DNA of 53,184 nt from Streptomyces adelaidensis (GTDB lineage Bacteria > Actinomycetota > Actinomycetes > Streptomycetales > Streptomycetaceae): the NCBI RefSeq assembly GCF_016598475.1, contig NZ_JAEMUX010000061.1, positions 1-53,184 on the forward strand, written 5' to 3'. Under the pieces are notes generated by a model. It made no database searches. It saw nothing but the letters and a program-made list of their open reading frames with translations, and was not told the origin of the DNA. The translations under genes and the position numbers were made by a program. The number at the start of each line of letters is the position of its first letter. Positions within the stretch are counted from its first letter, which is position 1. Positions 11,175-18,987 of this stretch are shown piece by piece.

Positions 11175-12176
11175 TCACTCCCAGTCCCACCCGATTCCCA
11201 CGATGCCCGTCCGTACCCGTGGTTCGACGAGATGGACCGACCGGTGGAGGCCGCTCAGGGGGAGGGTCTGTCTGCCGCTGCGGGGTGCGGCCGCCGAGGG
11301 CTGGGTGAAGCGGTGGCAGCGGGCCGGCAGGGCCCGTTCGTCGAAGCGCACCTGGAGGGCGTACTGGCCACCCGTGGAGTGGAAGCCGCGGACGTACTCG
11401 GTGCAGGCGCCGGCCGTGCCGTCGTCGAAGCCGTAGCGGAAGAGAAACGTGTCGCCGCTGTGCAGCCGGGTGTCGAAGAGGAGTTCGGCGACGAGGACGC
11501 CGGTGTCGTGGTCCCACCGCACCCGCCCGCTGCGGCAGTTCTCCAGCGCCCGGACGGCCATCCGCTCCGGGGCGCAGCCCGGGTCGCCGTGGTGGACGGC
11601 CACATAGCGGTCCACGCCGTCCTTGTGGGCGCGCACGATGTGCTGGGACTCGCGGCCCAGCAGCTCCCGGCGCGGGCCGACGCGGACCCGCTCGTGGTGG
11701 CCGACGGTGTGCACCCCGCCGTCGAGCGGCACCTCGAGTTCGGTGAGGAGCCGTTCCAGAACGCCGGAGGCCTCCACCACGGAACGGTAGGAGCGGCCGA
11801 CGGGGCGCTCCGGGCCGGCCTGCTCGTCGGCCTCCGCGAGCAGCCGGATCAGCGACTCGTCCGGGAGCTGGAGGATCTCCTCCAGGGCCCGCACCGCGCG
11901 CAGCGACTCGGGGCGCTGCGGCCGCCGGGCGCCCTGCTGCCAGTAACTGAGGCTGGTGACACCGACCTTGACCCCGTAGCGCGACAGGTGGTGCTGCACG
12001 CGCTGCAGCGGCAGTCCGCGTGCGGCGATCGCGGCGCGCAGCGCGACATGGAAGGGGCCGCCCCGCAGGACCGACTCCAACTCCGCCGTGGCGACGTCTG
12101 TGACTGTCGCAACATTCGCAACATTCGCAACATTCGCGATATCCGCGACGCCCGCGTGCTCTGTGGCGTGCCGCAT
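11175..12176 (-). CDS. Putative HTH-type regulatory protein with uncharacterised C-terminal domain
   Basis: The 333-residue frame starts at ATG 12176 (MRHATEHAGVADIANV) with AGAAAGG upstream. Residues about 30-110 (LRAAIAARGLPLQRVQHHL ... VTSLSYWQQGARRPQRPES) look like a lambda-repressor-type helix-turn-helix with the residues that usually follow the recognition helix, so DNA binding is inferred. The remainder (GVHTVGHHERVRVGPRRE ... TEYVRGFHSTGGQYALQVRF) is a beta-rich domain I do not recognise. Near the N-terminus a 9-bp tandem repeat encodes repeated A-N-V triplets, an expansion unlike normal regulators. A 12-bp minisatellite lies about 130-190 bases upstream. No target or ligand can be assigned. 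Confidence 0.6.
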   Translation of the reverse strand: MRHATEHAGVADIANVANVANVATVTDVATAELESVLRGGPFHVALRAAIAARGLPLQRVQHHLSRYGVKVGVTSLSYWQQGARRPQRPESLRAVRALEEILQLPDESLIRLLAEADEQAGPERPVGRSYRSVVEASGVLERLLTELEVPLDGGVHTVGHHERVRVGPRRELLGRESQHIVRAHKDGVDRYVAVHHGDPGCAPERMAVRALENCRSGRVRWDHDTGVLVAELLFDTRLHSGDTFLFRYGFDDGTAGACTEYVRGFHSTGGQYALQVRFDERALPARCHRFTQPSAAAPRSGRQTLPLSGLHRSVHLVEPRVRTGIVGIGWDWE

Positions 12177-12308
12177 GCAGGGACCTTTCTGTGAGGAGTG
12201 CGCGACGGCTGGTCGGACCGCGCGGACCGGTCGGGGCGCCCGGTGAGCGCTCGGGGCGCTCGGCGGCCGTCCGACTTCCCGTCCCCTCCCGTCCCCGTCT
12301 GCGCATCC

Positions 12309-12368
12309 GCCTTCACTTCCGCCTTCACTTCCGCCTTCACTTCCGCCTTCACATTCGTCTTCACATCC
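12309..12368. repeat. 12-bp tandem minisatellite (5 units)
   Basis: Three exact copies of GCCTTCACTTCC followed by two diverged copies (GCCTTCACATTC, GTCTTCACATCC). It lies between the receiver-only regulator gene and the HTH regulator gene, upstream of the latter. Confidence 0.85.
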
Positions 12369-12472
12369 GTACGACGGCGTTCCTTGCCCGGAGTTCCCCC
12401 GCATTGAAGCGTGTTGACCAAGTCCCGACAACACCTGGTGCGTGACATGGCCGGACACGACCGCCAAGATCC

Positions 12473-12847
12473 TCACTGTGCCGGGGACCCCGTATCCGGG
12501 CCCAGGAGGTCCCGCAACGCCTGTCCGGAGAGCTTCGACTTGTGGAGAAACCCCCGGGCAGGGCTGGCGGCGACCAGTTCCTGGATGTCGTCCAGTGGAT
12601 GCGTGGAGGTGAGGATGATGACGGAGGAAGCGGTGCGCGCGAGCCTCGGGGCGAGCTCCAGTCCACTCTCACCGTCGAGGTCGATGTCCAACAGGACGAG
12701 ATCCGGGGCCAGTTCCACGGCCCGCGCGAGAGCCTCCGCACCTGTGGAGGCCACACCGACGACATGGACGCCGTCGCGCTCCAGAACCGTGCGGGCAACC
12801 TCCAGGAACCGGGCACTGTCATCGACGAGGAGACAGCGCATGGACAT
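12473..12847 (-). CDS. Receiver-domain-only response regulator
   Basis: The 124-residue protein is a single CheY-like receiver: the acidic pair in LLVDDSARF, the phospho-acceptor Asp in LVLLDIDLDGESG, the conserved Thr/Ser in IILTSTH and the Lys in GFLHKSKL. No output domain follows. The start chosen is ATG 12847 (MSMRCLLVDD) with GGGAGG eight bases upstream; an upstream GTG would leave only two bases of spacing. It is adjacent to two dyad sites and divergent from a solute-binding lipoprotein and histidine kinase gene set, so it may be an additional target or phosphate sink for that kinase. This is an inference from position. Confidence 0.85.
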   Translation of the reverse strand: MSMRCLLVDDSARFLEVARTVLERDGVHVVGVASTGAEALARAVELAPDLVLLDIDLDGESGLELAPRLARTASSVIILTSTHPLDDIQELVAASPARGFLHKSKLSGQALRDLLGPDTGSPAQ

Positions 12848-12880
12848 GGTCACAGCCTCCCAACGCGCTCATGGGCCCAC

Positions 12881-12932
12881 ATTCCGGCTAGCGGGAAAGT
12901 GTCGGCGCCACCGGATTCCCGTTAGCGGGAAT
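12881..12932. promoter_or_regulatory. Paired dyad operator sites
   Basis: ATTCCCGTTAGCGGGAAT at 12915-12932 is a perfect 7-bp dyad with a 4-base centre. ATTCCGGCTAGCGGGAAA at 12881-12898 is a close imperfect copy. The centres are 34 bp apart, about three helical turns, in the divergent region between the receiver-only regulator gene and the solute-binding lipoprotein gene. Confidence 0.6.
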
Positions 12933-13048
12933 GTGCTGAAGTCCTGTGGATCAACGGGTTCGCTCTCACCCAGGGATTCGAACGTGACACGAGGAGTAGC
13001 ATGTCGCTGCCCTGGGGACCGTGTTGTCCGGTCGAGTGGGGGTGCGCG

Positions 13049-14434
13049 ATGAATACGCCGTACCGGGACCTCGGAAGATGCCGTGTCCGCCGTGCCCTGC
13101 TTGCGGGGCTGTCGGCGGCCGTCCTGCTGCTGGCCGGGTGCAGCGCGGGTGGGGACGGCGAGTCGACCGAGGGGGACAAAGCCGCGGGTGACACCACCTG
13201 CGACGGGAGGATCGACGGCACCGCCCACATCACGATGTGGTTCCACGCGGGGCAGAGCGGTGAACTGAGCACACTGAAGAGCCAGGTCAAGGAGTTCAAC
13301 AGGGCCCAGCCGCAGGTGCGGGTCGAGCTGGTCACCCTGCCCGAGCAGCGCCCGTACACCGAACTCGTCCTGTCCGCGGCCGCCAGCGGCGACCTGCCCG
13401 ACCTGCTCGACTTCGATGGCGCGAACCTCTACAGCTACGCCTGGTCCGGCACGCTCAAACCGATCGACTCCTGCGTACCCGCCAAGGTCCGCGGCGATCT
13501 GCTCCCCTCGATCCGCCGACAGGGCACCTATGACAAGCGGTTGTGGGGAGTCGGCACCTTCGACTCCGGGCTCGGCCTGTACGTACGGCCCTCGGTCCTC
13601 AAGAAGGCGGGCGTCCGCGTCCCGAAGGGCACCGGCGACGCCTGGACCGCCGACGAGCTGACGGAGATCCTGCGCAAGCTGCGCGCGGATGGCTACGAGG
13701 CGCCGCTGGACCTGAACTTCGCCGACTCGGCGCGCCCCGACGAGTGGAACACCTATGCCTACGCACCGGCCGTGTGGTCGGCGGGTGGCGACCTCATCGA
13801 CCCCGAGGAGTTCCGCACGGCCGACGGGTTCCTCAACGGCCCCGAGTCCGTCGGGGCGCTCACCACCATGCAGAGCTGGGTCGAGGACGGATACGTCGAC
13901 GAGAGCGTGGACAAGAGCGCGTTCGTGAAGGGCCGCAGCGTCATCTCCTGGATGGGGCACTGGAAGTACGGCGAGTACAGCGAGGCGCACCCAGGCGACG
14001 TGGCGATCGTGCCGCTGCCCGACTTCGGCAGGGGTACCGTCACGGGCATGGGTTCCTGGCAGTGGGGCATCCCCTCCGGGGGCGCCGACGGCGACGCGGT
14101 GTGGCGTTTCCTGGAGTACCTGTTGCAGCCGGAGCAGGTGGTCAGGATGAGCGAGGCCAACGGCGCCATCCCGGCGACGGAACGCGCGGTGAAGCTCTCC
14201 CCGCTGTACGACGAGGACGGCGCGGAGCGGCTGTTCATCGAGCAGCTGCGCAGCGGGGTCGCCCGGCCCCGGCCGCAGACACCGGCGTACCCGGCGGTCA
14301 CCGATGCCTTCGCGCGCGCGGTCGCCGAGATCGTCTTCGCGGGCGCCCCCGCTCAGCGGACGCTGGACCGGGCGGTCGAGGCCATCGACCAGGACCTGGC
14401 CGCCCACGACGGATACCCGAAGAGCGGGCCGTGA
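13049..14434 (+). CDS. Extracellular solute-binding lipoprotein (family 1, sugar type)
   Basis: The 461-residue protein starts at ATG 13049 behind a G-rich Shine-Dalgarno and has a signal peptide ending in the lipobox LLAGC at Cys31. The mature part begins the family 1 fold (AHITMWFHAGQSGELSTLKSQVKEF) and contains LPDLLDFDGANLYSYAWSG, RSVISWMGHWKYGEY and GMGSWQWGIPSGGADG, as in sugar-binding proteins. No permease or ATPase genes follow. Instead a degenerate copy of itself, a histidine kinase and a response regulator are downstream on the same strand. That arrangement suggests it may act as the ligand-sensing component of a signalling system, or serve a transporter encoded elsewhere. Upstream in-frame codons to 13001 lack a signal-peptide context. 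Confidence 0.88.
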   Translation: MNTPYRDLGRCRVRRALLAGLSAAVLLLAGCSAGGDGESTEGDKAAGDTTCDGRIDGTAHITMWFHAGQSGELSTLKSQVKEFNRAQPQVRVELVTLPEQRPYTELVLSAAASGDLPDLLDFDGANLYSYAWSGTLKPIDSCVPAKVRGDLLPSIRRQGTYDKRLWGVGTFDSGLGLYVRPSVLKKAGVRVPKGTGDAWTADELTEILRKLRADGYEAPLDLNFADSARPDEWNTYAYAPAVWSAGGDLIDPEEFRTADGFLNGPESVGALTTMQSWVEDGYVDESVDKSAFVKGRSVISWMGHWKYGEYSEAHPGDVAIVPLPDFGRGTVTGMGSWQWGIPSGGADGDAVWRFLEYLLQPEQVVRMSEANGAIPATERAVKLSPLYDEDGAERLFIEQLRSGVARPRPQTPAYPAVTDAFARAVAEIVFAGAPAQRTLDRAVEAIDQDLAAHDGYPKSGP

Positions 14435-15138
14435 GCCGCCCCGCCGAATCCCGGCGGAGCGCTCCGGGATTGCCCGGCCGGTCCACCGTGCCGGCGGCGT
14501 TCGGCGGGCCCACCGTGCCGGCGGCGTCCGGCCGGTCCACCGCGCTGGCGACACCCGACCCGCCCACCACTCGGCGAACACCTGATCGACCCACCGCTCC
14601 GCGAACACCCGGCCGTACCCTGTCGGCGCATCTGCTGCGCGCGGCCCCGCTCCTCTCGGGCCGCGACGTCGGTGAAGACGGCACCGAGGACACCCGGCGG
14701 GCCGCCGACGCGACCTGCGGCGGGCGGATCGACGCCCCCGCGCACCTCACGATGCGGTTCCACACACCGTCAACCCGAGGGGAACCGGCTGCCGTGCGCG
14801 CCCAGGTGCGGGCGTTCAACACATCCCAGGACGACGGCGAGGTCAGGCTCGTCAACGGCGGGATACCCGCCACCGGCACCGGGATCGAACGTACCGAGGC
14901 GTTCGTCGAGGGCGGCCCCGGGCGCCTCGACGTCGGACAGTCGTGCGGCGAGAGCGCCCGCCTTCGGCCGCAGACCCCCGCCTACGCGGCGATCACCGCG
15001 GCCTTCGCGTGGGCGTTCGCACGGGTGTTCTTCGAGATCATGCGGGGAGCCCCCGTCCGGCCCGCCCCGGACGAGGCGGCGCGTGCCGTTGGCCAGGAAC
15101 TGGCGGACCGCTGCCACTACCCCCCGACCGGACCGTGA
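14431..15138 (+). pseudogene. Internally deleted tandem copy of the solute-binding lipoprotein gene
   Basis: The 235-residue open frame begins at a GTG overlapping the preceding stop (GTGA). Residues from CGGRIDAPAHLTMRFH match CDGRIDGTAHITMWFH of the preceding protein, and its C-terminus (RPQTPAYAAITAAFAWA ... CHYPPTGP) matches RPQTPAYPAVTDAFARA ... GYPKSGP. The roughly 290 residues between are mostly missing, with only a short remnant resembling NGAIPATER. The signal peptide region is scrambled and has no lipobox, and a 27-bp direct repeat near 14480-14560 fills the N-terminus. It is therefore a decayed duplicate that has kept an open frame, unlikely to bind a sugar. It runs to nine bases before the histidine kinase gene. 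Confidence 0.75.
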
Positions 15139-15147
15139 GGCCCGGCC

Positions 15148-17931
15148 GTGCTCCGCCTGCCCTCCCGCCGCCGAGTCCCCGCCCCGCGTCCCGCCGCGGC
15201 CGTGGGCTCCGTCCCGTTCCTGTCCCGGCTGCGCGTCGGCCCCAAACTGATGCTGCTCGTCCTGCTGCCCGTCACCGGCCTGCTGGTCGTCACGGCGTTC
15301 GCCGCCGTGACCCAGTGGGAGAAGGCGCGGACCCTGCGCGACTTCGACACCGCGATCGTGGTGTCGTTCGCGACCGGCGAGGTCTCCGACGCCGTCGCAC
15401 GGGAACGGATCGCGGCGGTCGAGGCCCGGCTGAGCGCCGAACCGGAGACGCTGCGCGGGCGGTCCGACGCCCAGCGGACCACCGACAACGCACTGGGGCG
15501 GGCCTTCGAGGACGCCGTCGACCGGCCGGGCTCCGACGTCGCCGGGGGCCTCGACGCCGTACGCCGGCAACTGCACGCGCTGCGGGTCCAGACGGGCACC
15601 GCCTCGCTGGACGCGCAGACTGTGGCCCAGGGGTACGAGGTCGTCGAGAACACCCTCCTGGACATCGTCGCCGCCCTCGAATCCGGGCGTCCGACGAGGG
15701 CCTCGGGCCGCGCGGCCGACGCCCATGTCGCGATGGCGCGGGCCATCGCCGCCGCCGAGAAGGAGCGGGCGGAACTCGCCATCCTGTTCCACGCACCCGC
15801 CGACGGACCCCCCACCGCGACCGCGGGCCGCTGGACCGAACTGGAGAAGGCCCAGCTGAGGGCGTTCCGGCAGACCGCCTCGGACGAGTTGGAGGCCGAA
15901 CTGCACACCGTGATGTTCCGGGCCCCCGGCCGCGCCGTCCGCAAGGCCCGCGACCTGCTCGCCGACACCGACTCCCGGCCCGCCGAATGGCCCTCGTACG
16001 ACCGCTGGCTGGCCGACTCCGGGGCCTACGTCGACGCCCTGCGCGGCATCCAGGGCCGGGCCGCGCGCGAACTCGCCGAGACCGCCGACCGCGACCTGCG
16101 CGCCACCCGGACCCAGGCCGTCACCGAACTGACCGTCTCCCTGGCCGTCCTGGGCCTGGTCACCGTCCTCGCGCTGGCCCTGCGCCGCTCGATCACCCGC
16201 CCCCTCGGCCAGGTCTCCGAGGGCGCCCGGGCCCTCTCGGACGGCGATCTCTCGTACGACATCCGCTACGCGGGACGCGACGAACTCGGGGACGTCGCCG
16301 ACACGTTCCGCGAGCTGCGCGTGACCAGCGAGAGGCTGGCCGGCGAGATCCGGGCCATGAACACGGCGATCGACGCGGGCCGTCTCGAACACCGGGCCGA
16401 CGTCCACTCCTTCGACGGCACCTGGGCCCAGCTGCTGGGCGGCATGAACGGCACCATGGCGTCCTTCGCCGCCGCCCACGGCCGCCGCCGACGGGCCGAA
16501 CGGGAACTGGAGGGCATCTTCAACCTCTCCCTGGACCTGCTGTGCATCAGCGGAGTCGACGGCTACTTCAAGCGCGTCAACCCGGCGTTCGAACGCACCC
16601 TGGGGTACCCGATCGAGACGCTGACCTCCCGGCCGCTGCTGGACTTCGTCCACGAGGAGGACCGGGACAGCACCCGGGAGGCCATGGCGCGGCTGGCGAT
16701 CGGCACCCATGTCGCCGAGTTCGTCAACCGGTACATGCGTGCCGACGGCACCGAGTGCTGGCTGCAGTGGAGCGCCCGGCCGGTCCCCGAGGAGGGGCTC
16801 GTCTACGCCGCCGCCCGCGACGTCACCGAGAGCCGCCGGGCCGCCCTCGAACAGACCGCGCTGCGCCGGGTCGCCACCGCCGTCGCGCGCGGTGTGCCGC
16901 CGTCCGACGTGTTCGCGACGGTGGCGCAGGAGGTGGGGTCCCTGCTGGGCACGGCCGCCGCCGTCCTGCGGTACGAGCCCGACGGCGGGGTCTCGGTCCT
17001 CGGCATCGCGCACGCGCGGGCCGACGCGAGCGCCGAGATCGCACAGATGACCCGGCGCGAGGCGGCCCGCACGGCGATCGACGAGGTGGCCAGGACCGGC
17101 TGCGCCGCCCGGTCGGACACCGCCGTGGGCGCCCCCATCGTCGTCGAGGGCAGGCTGTGGGGGGTCGTGGTCGCGGCCTCGCTGCTCGACCCGCTGCCCG
17201 GCACCGAGTCCCGGCTCGCCGACTTCACCGAACTGATCGCCACCGCGATCGCCAACGCCGACAGCCGCGCCCAGCTGACCGCCTCACGCGCGCGCGTGGT
17301 GGCCGCGGGGGACGCCTCCCGACGCCGTATCGAACGCGACCTGCACGACGGCGTCCAGCAGCGCCTGGTCTCCCTCCAGCTGGAGCTGCGGATGACGGAG
17401 ACCCTGGTCGAGGACGGCTCGTCGGAACTGGCTCAGCAACTCACCCACCTGGGCAAGGGCCTCGACGACACCTTCCAGGACCTGCTCCAGGTGGCCCGGG
17501 GCATCCACCCGTCCGTCCTCTCCAAGGGCGGCCTGGGCCCCGCCCTGCGCACCCTGGCCCGCCGCTGCGCCGTCCCCGTGGAACTCGACCTCGGATTCGT
17601 CGGCGCCCGCTTCTCGGAACAGGTCGAGGTGGCCGCCTACTACGTCACCTCCGAGTGCCTCACCAACGCGGTGAAGCACGCGCGCGCGAGCGTGGTGACC
17701 GTGGCGGCCGAGGAGCACTCGGGCGTACTGGAGCTGGTCATCCGCGACGACGGCGTCGGGGGAGCGGAACCGGACAAGGGTTCGGGGCTGATCGGTTTGA
17801 TCGACCGGGTCGAGGCGATCGGCGGCCGGCTGACCGTGGCCAGCCCGCCGGGCGGCGGTACGACGCTGCGGGTGCGTCTGCCGCTGACGCCGCCCGCGAC
17901 GGCGACCGAGGCCGTTCTGCCGCCTGGGTGA
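15148..17931 (+). CDS. Sensor histidine kinase with HAMP, PAS and GAF domains (NarL-partner type)
   Basis: This 927-residue membrane kinase has a membrane helix at about residues 34-53 and a roughly 270-residue helical extracellular region resembling nitrate/nitrite-sensing (NIT-like) modules. A second membrane helix lies near 330-347, followed by HAMP (RSITRPLGQVSEGARAL), a PAS domain (FNLSLDLLCISGVDGYFKRV) and a GAF domain near 580-705. The HisKA_3 box RDLHDGVQQRLVSLQLELR carries the phosphorylated His. The ATPase domain shows NAVKHARAS, DDGVGG and GSGLIGLIDRVEAIGG. It autophosphorylates and should signal to the LuxR-type regulator 310 bases downstream. The start is GTG 15148 with GAGG seven bases upstream. 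The upstream binding lipoprotein may present a ligand to it; this is inferred from gene order only. Confidence 0.92.
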   Translation: MLRLPSRRRVPAPRPAAAVGSVPFLSRLRVGPKLMLLVLLPVTGLLVVTAFAAVTQWEKARTLRDFDTAIVVSFATGEVSDAVARERIAAVEARLSAEPETLRGRSDAQRTTDNALGRAFEDAVDRPGSDVAGGLDAVRRQLHALRVQTGTASLDAQTVAQGYEVVENTLLDIVAALESGRPTRASGRAADAHVAMARAIAAAEKERAELAILFHAPADGPPTATAGRWTELEKAQLRAFRQTASDELEAELHTVMFRAPGRAVRKARDLLADTDSRPAEWPSYDRWLADSGAYVDALRGIQGRAARELAETADRDLRATRTQAVTELTVSLAVLGLVTVLALALRRSITRPLGQVSEGARALSDGDLSYDIRYAGRDELGDVADTFRELRVTSERLAGEIRAMNTAIDAGRLEHRADVHSFDGTWAQLLGGMNGTMASFAAAHGRRRRAERELEGIFNLSLDLLCISGVDGYFKRVNPAFERTLGYPIETLTSRPLLDFVHEEDRDSTREAMARLAIGTHVAEFVNRYMRADGTECWLQWSARPVPEEGLVYAAARDVTESRRAALEQTALRRVATAVARGVPPSDVFATVAQEVGSLLGTAAAVLRYEPDGGVSVLGIAHARADASAEIAQMTRREAARTAIDEVARTGCAARSDTAVGAPIVVEGRLWGVVVAASLLDPLPGTESRLADFTELIATAIANADSRAQLTASRARVVAAGDASRRRIERDLHDGVQQRLVSLQLELRMTETLVEDGSSELAQQLTHLGKGLDDTFQDLLQVARGIHPSVLSKGGLGPALRTLARRCAVPVELDLGFVGARFSEQVEVAAYYVTSECLTNAVKHARASVVTVAAEEHSGVLELVIRDDGVGGAEPDKGSGLIGLIDRVEAIGGRLTVASPPGGGTTLRVRLPLTPPATATEAVLPPG

Positions 17932-18008
17932 CCGCCCGGAACGTATGCGGTGAGACCCGATTCAAGGGGGGGAGTACGGGACTCGGTACGGGCGTACGTT
18001 CCGGGCGG
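17932..18008 (+). terminator. Inverted repeat after the histidine kinase gene
   Basis: Arms CCGCCCGGAACGTATGC (17932-17948) and its complement at 17992-18008 match over 17 bases with one mismatch, separated by a 43-base loop. It could attenuate or terminate kinase transcripts, or bind a regulator. The rest of the 310-base gap up to 18241 holds only the response regulator's G-rich Shine-Dalgarno and no gene I can support. Confidence 0.4.
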
Positions 18009-18241
18009 TCGGGTCGGACGGCGGAGACGGCCGTCCGGCTCGGGGACGGGTCGGACCGGTGACCACCTCTCGATCGAGGCGGTCGGTCCACCCGCGACCG
18101 CACCGCTTCGAGGATGACGCCTCGACGTTCCGGTGTCGTCACGGCCCGCCCCCAACTAGGCTTCCAGCTAGCCGTAAGACCCGTGTTCAGGCAGGCTGTC
18201 GGGACGAACTGAACAGGGCGGGCGAGGGGGAGGCCGAGACC

Positions 18242-18913
18242 ATGGACGCCGATCAGCATCCGGTGCGCGGGCGGGTGGTGCTCGCGGACGACGACGTGCT
18301 TCTGCGGGAGGGGCTGGCGAGCCTCTGTGAGCGCGTCGGCTACGAGGTGGTGGGCCAGGCCGGGGATGCCGGCGGGCTCATGGACCTGGTCGAGAGCGAG
18401 TTTCCGGACATCGCGATCGTCGACATCCGGATGCCGCCGACCCAGTCGACCGAGGGCCTGAAAGCGGCCGGCACCATCCGGGAGCGGTATCCCACGGTCG
18501 GGATCCTGGTCCTGTCGGCGTTCGTGGAGGTCGAGGACGCCCTGGAACTGCTGGCCGGCGGCCGCAGCATCGGCTATCTGCTCAAGAGCCGGATCACCGT
18601 CGTGGACGAGTTCCTGGAGACCCTCGACCGCATCCGCCGGGGCGGCTGCGTCGTCGACCCCTCCCTGGTGCAGGAGCTGGTCGCCGCCCAGCGCCGCGAC
18701 GACCCGCTGTCCATGCTCAGCAACCGGGAGCGCGAGGTGCTCGGTCTCATGGCCGAGGGCCGCTCCAACGCCGGCATCGGCAGACGCCTGTGGGTCACCG
18801 AGGGCACCATCGAGAAGCACGTCCGCAGCATCCTGGGCAAGCTGCGGCTGCCCGAGGAGCCCGACGACCACCGCCGCGTCCTCGCCGTACTGACCTTCCT
18901 GGAGACCCGCTAG
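18242..18913 (+). CDS. LuxR/NarL-family response regulator
   Basis: The 223-residue protein starts at ATG 18242 behind GGGGGAGG. The receiver domain shows VLADDDVLLREGL, the phospho-acceptor Asp in IAIVDIRMPP and the Lys in GYLLKSRI. The LuxR HTH is LSNREREVLGLMAEGRSN through GTIEKHVRSILGKLRLPEE. It is the natural cytoplasmic partner of the preceding histidine kinase and would bind DNA as a dimer when phosphorylated. Its targets are unknown; nearby candidates are the lipoprotein gene and the dyad sites at 12881-12932. Confidence 0.93.
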   Translation: MDADQHPVRGRVVLADDDVLLREGLASLCERVGYEVVGQAGDAGGLMDLVESEFPDIAIVDIRMPPTQSTEGLKAAGTIRERYPTVGILVLSAFVEVEDALELLAGGRSIGYLLKSRITVVDEFLETLDRIRRGGCVVDPSLVQELVAAQRRDDPLSMLSNREREVLGLMAEGRSNAGIGRRLWVTEGTIEKHVRSILGKLRLPEEPDDHRRVLAVLTFLETR

Positions 18914-18957
18914 CGGCCGCCCGGGGGGAGTGCCCCTCTGTCCACAGGGCCGCCGTG

Positions 18958-18980
18958 ATGTCGGTGCCCGCCAGTAGGGT
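18958..18980 (+). promoter_or_regulatory. RecA-NDp (PafBC-type) DNA-damage promoter of uvrC
   Basis: ATGTCGGTG, eight bases, then TAGGGT matches TTGTCRGTG-N8-TAnnnT with one mismatch at the first base. The -10 element ends seven bases before the uvrC ATG, so transcription would begin at or next to the start codon. Confidence 0.75.
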
Positions 18981-18987
18981 GTGGAAC

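Noticed and set aside
10654..12306. 550-codon minus-strand frame over the repeat array and regulator
   Set aside because: Out of frame with the regulator, Arg/Pro/Gly-rich and without recognisable domains; the regulator frame has a proper start and ribosome-binding site.
12309..12368. Possible CRISPR array
   Set aside because: The units are contiguous 12-bp repeats with no spacers, and no cas genes occur in the window. The same applies to 44356-44451 and 46524-46583.
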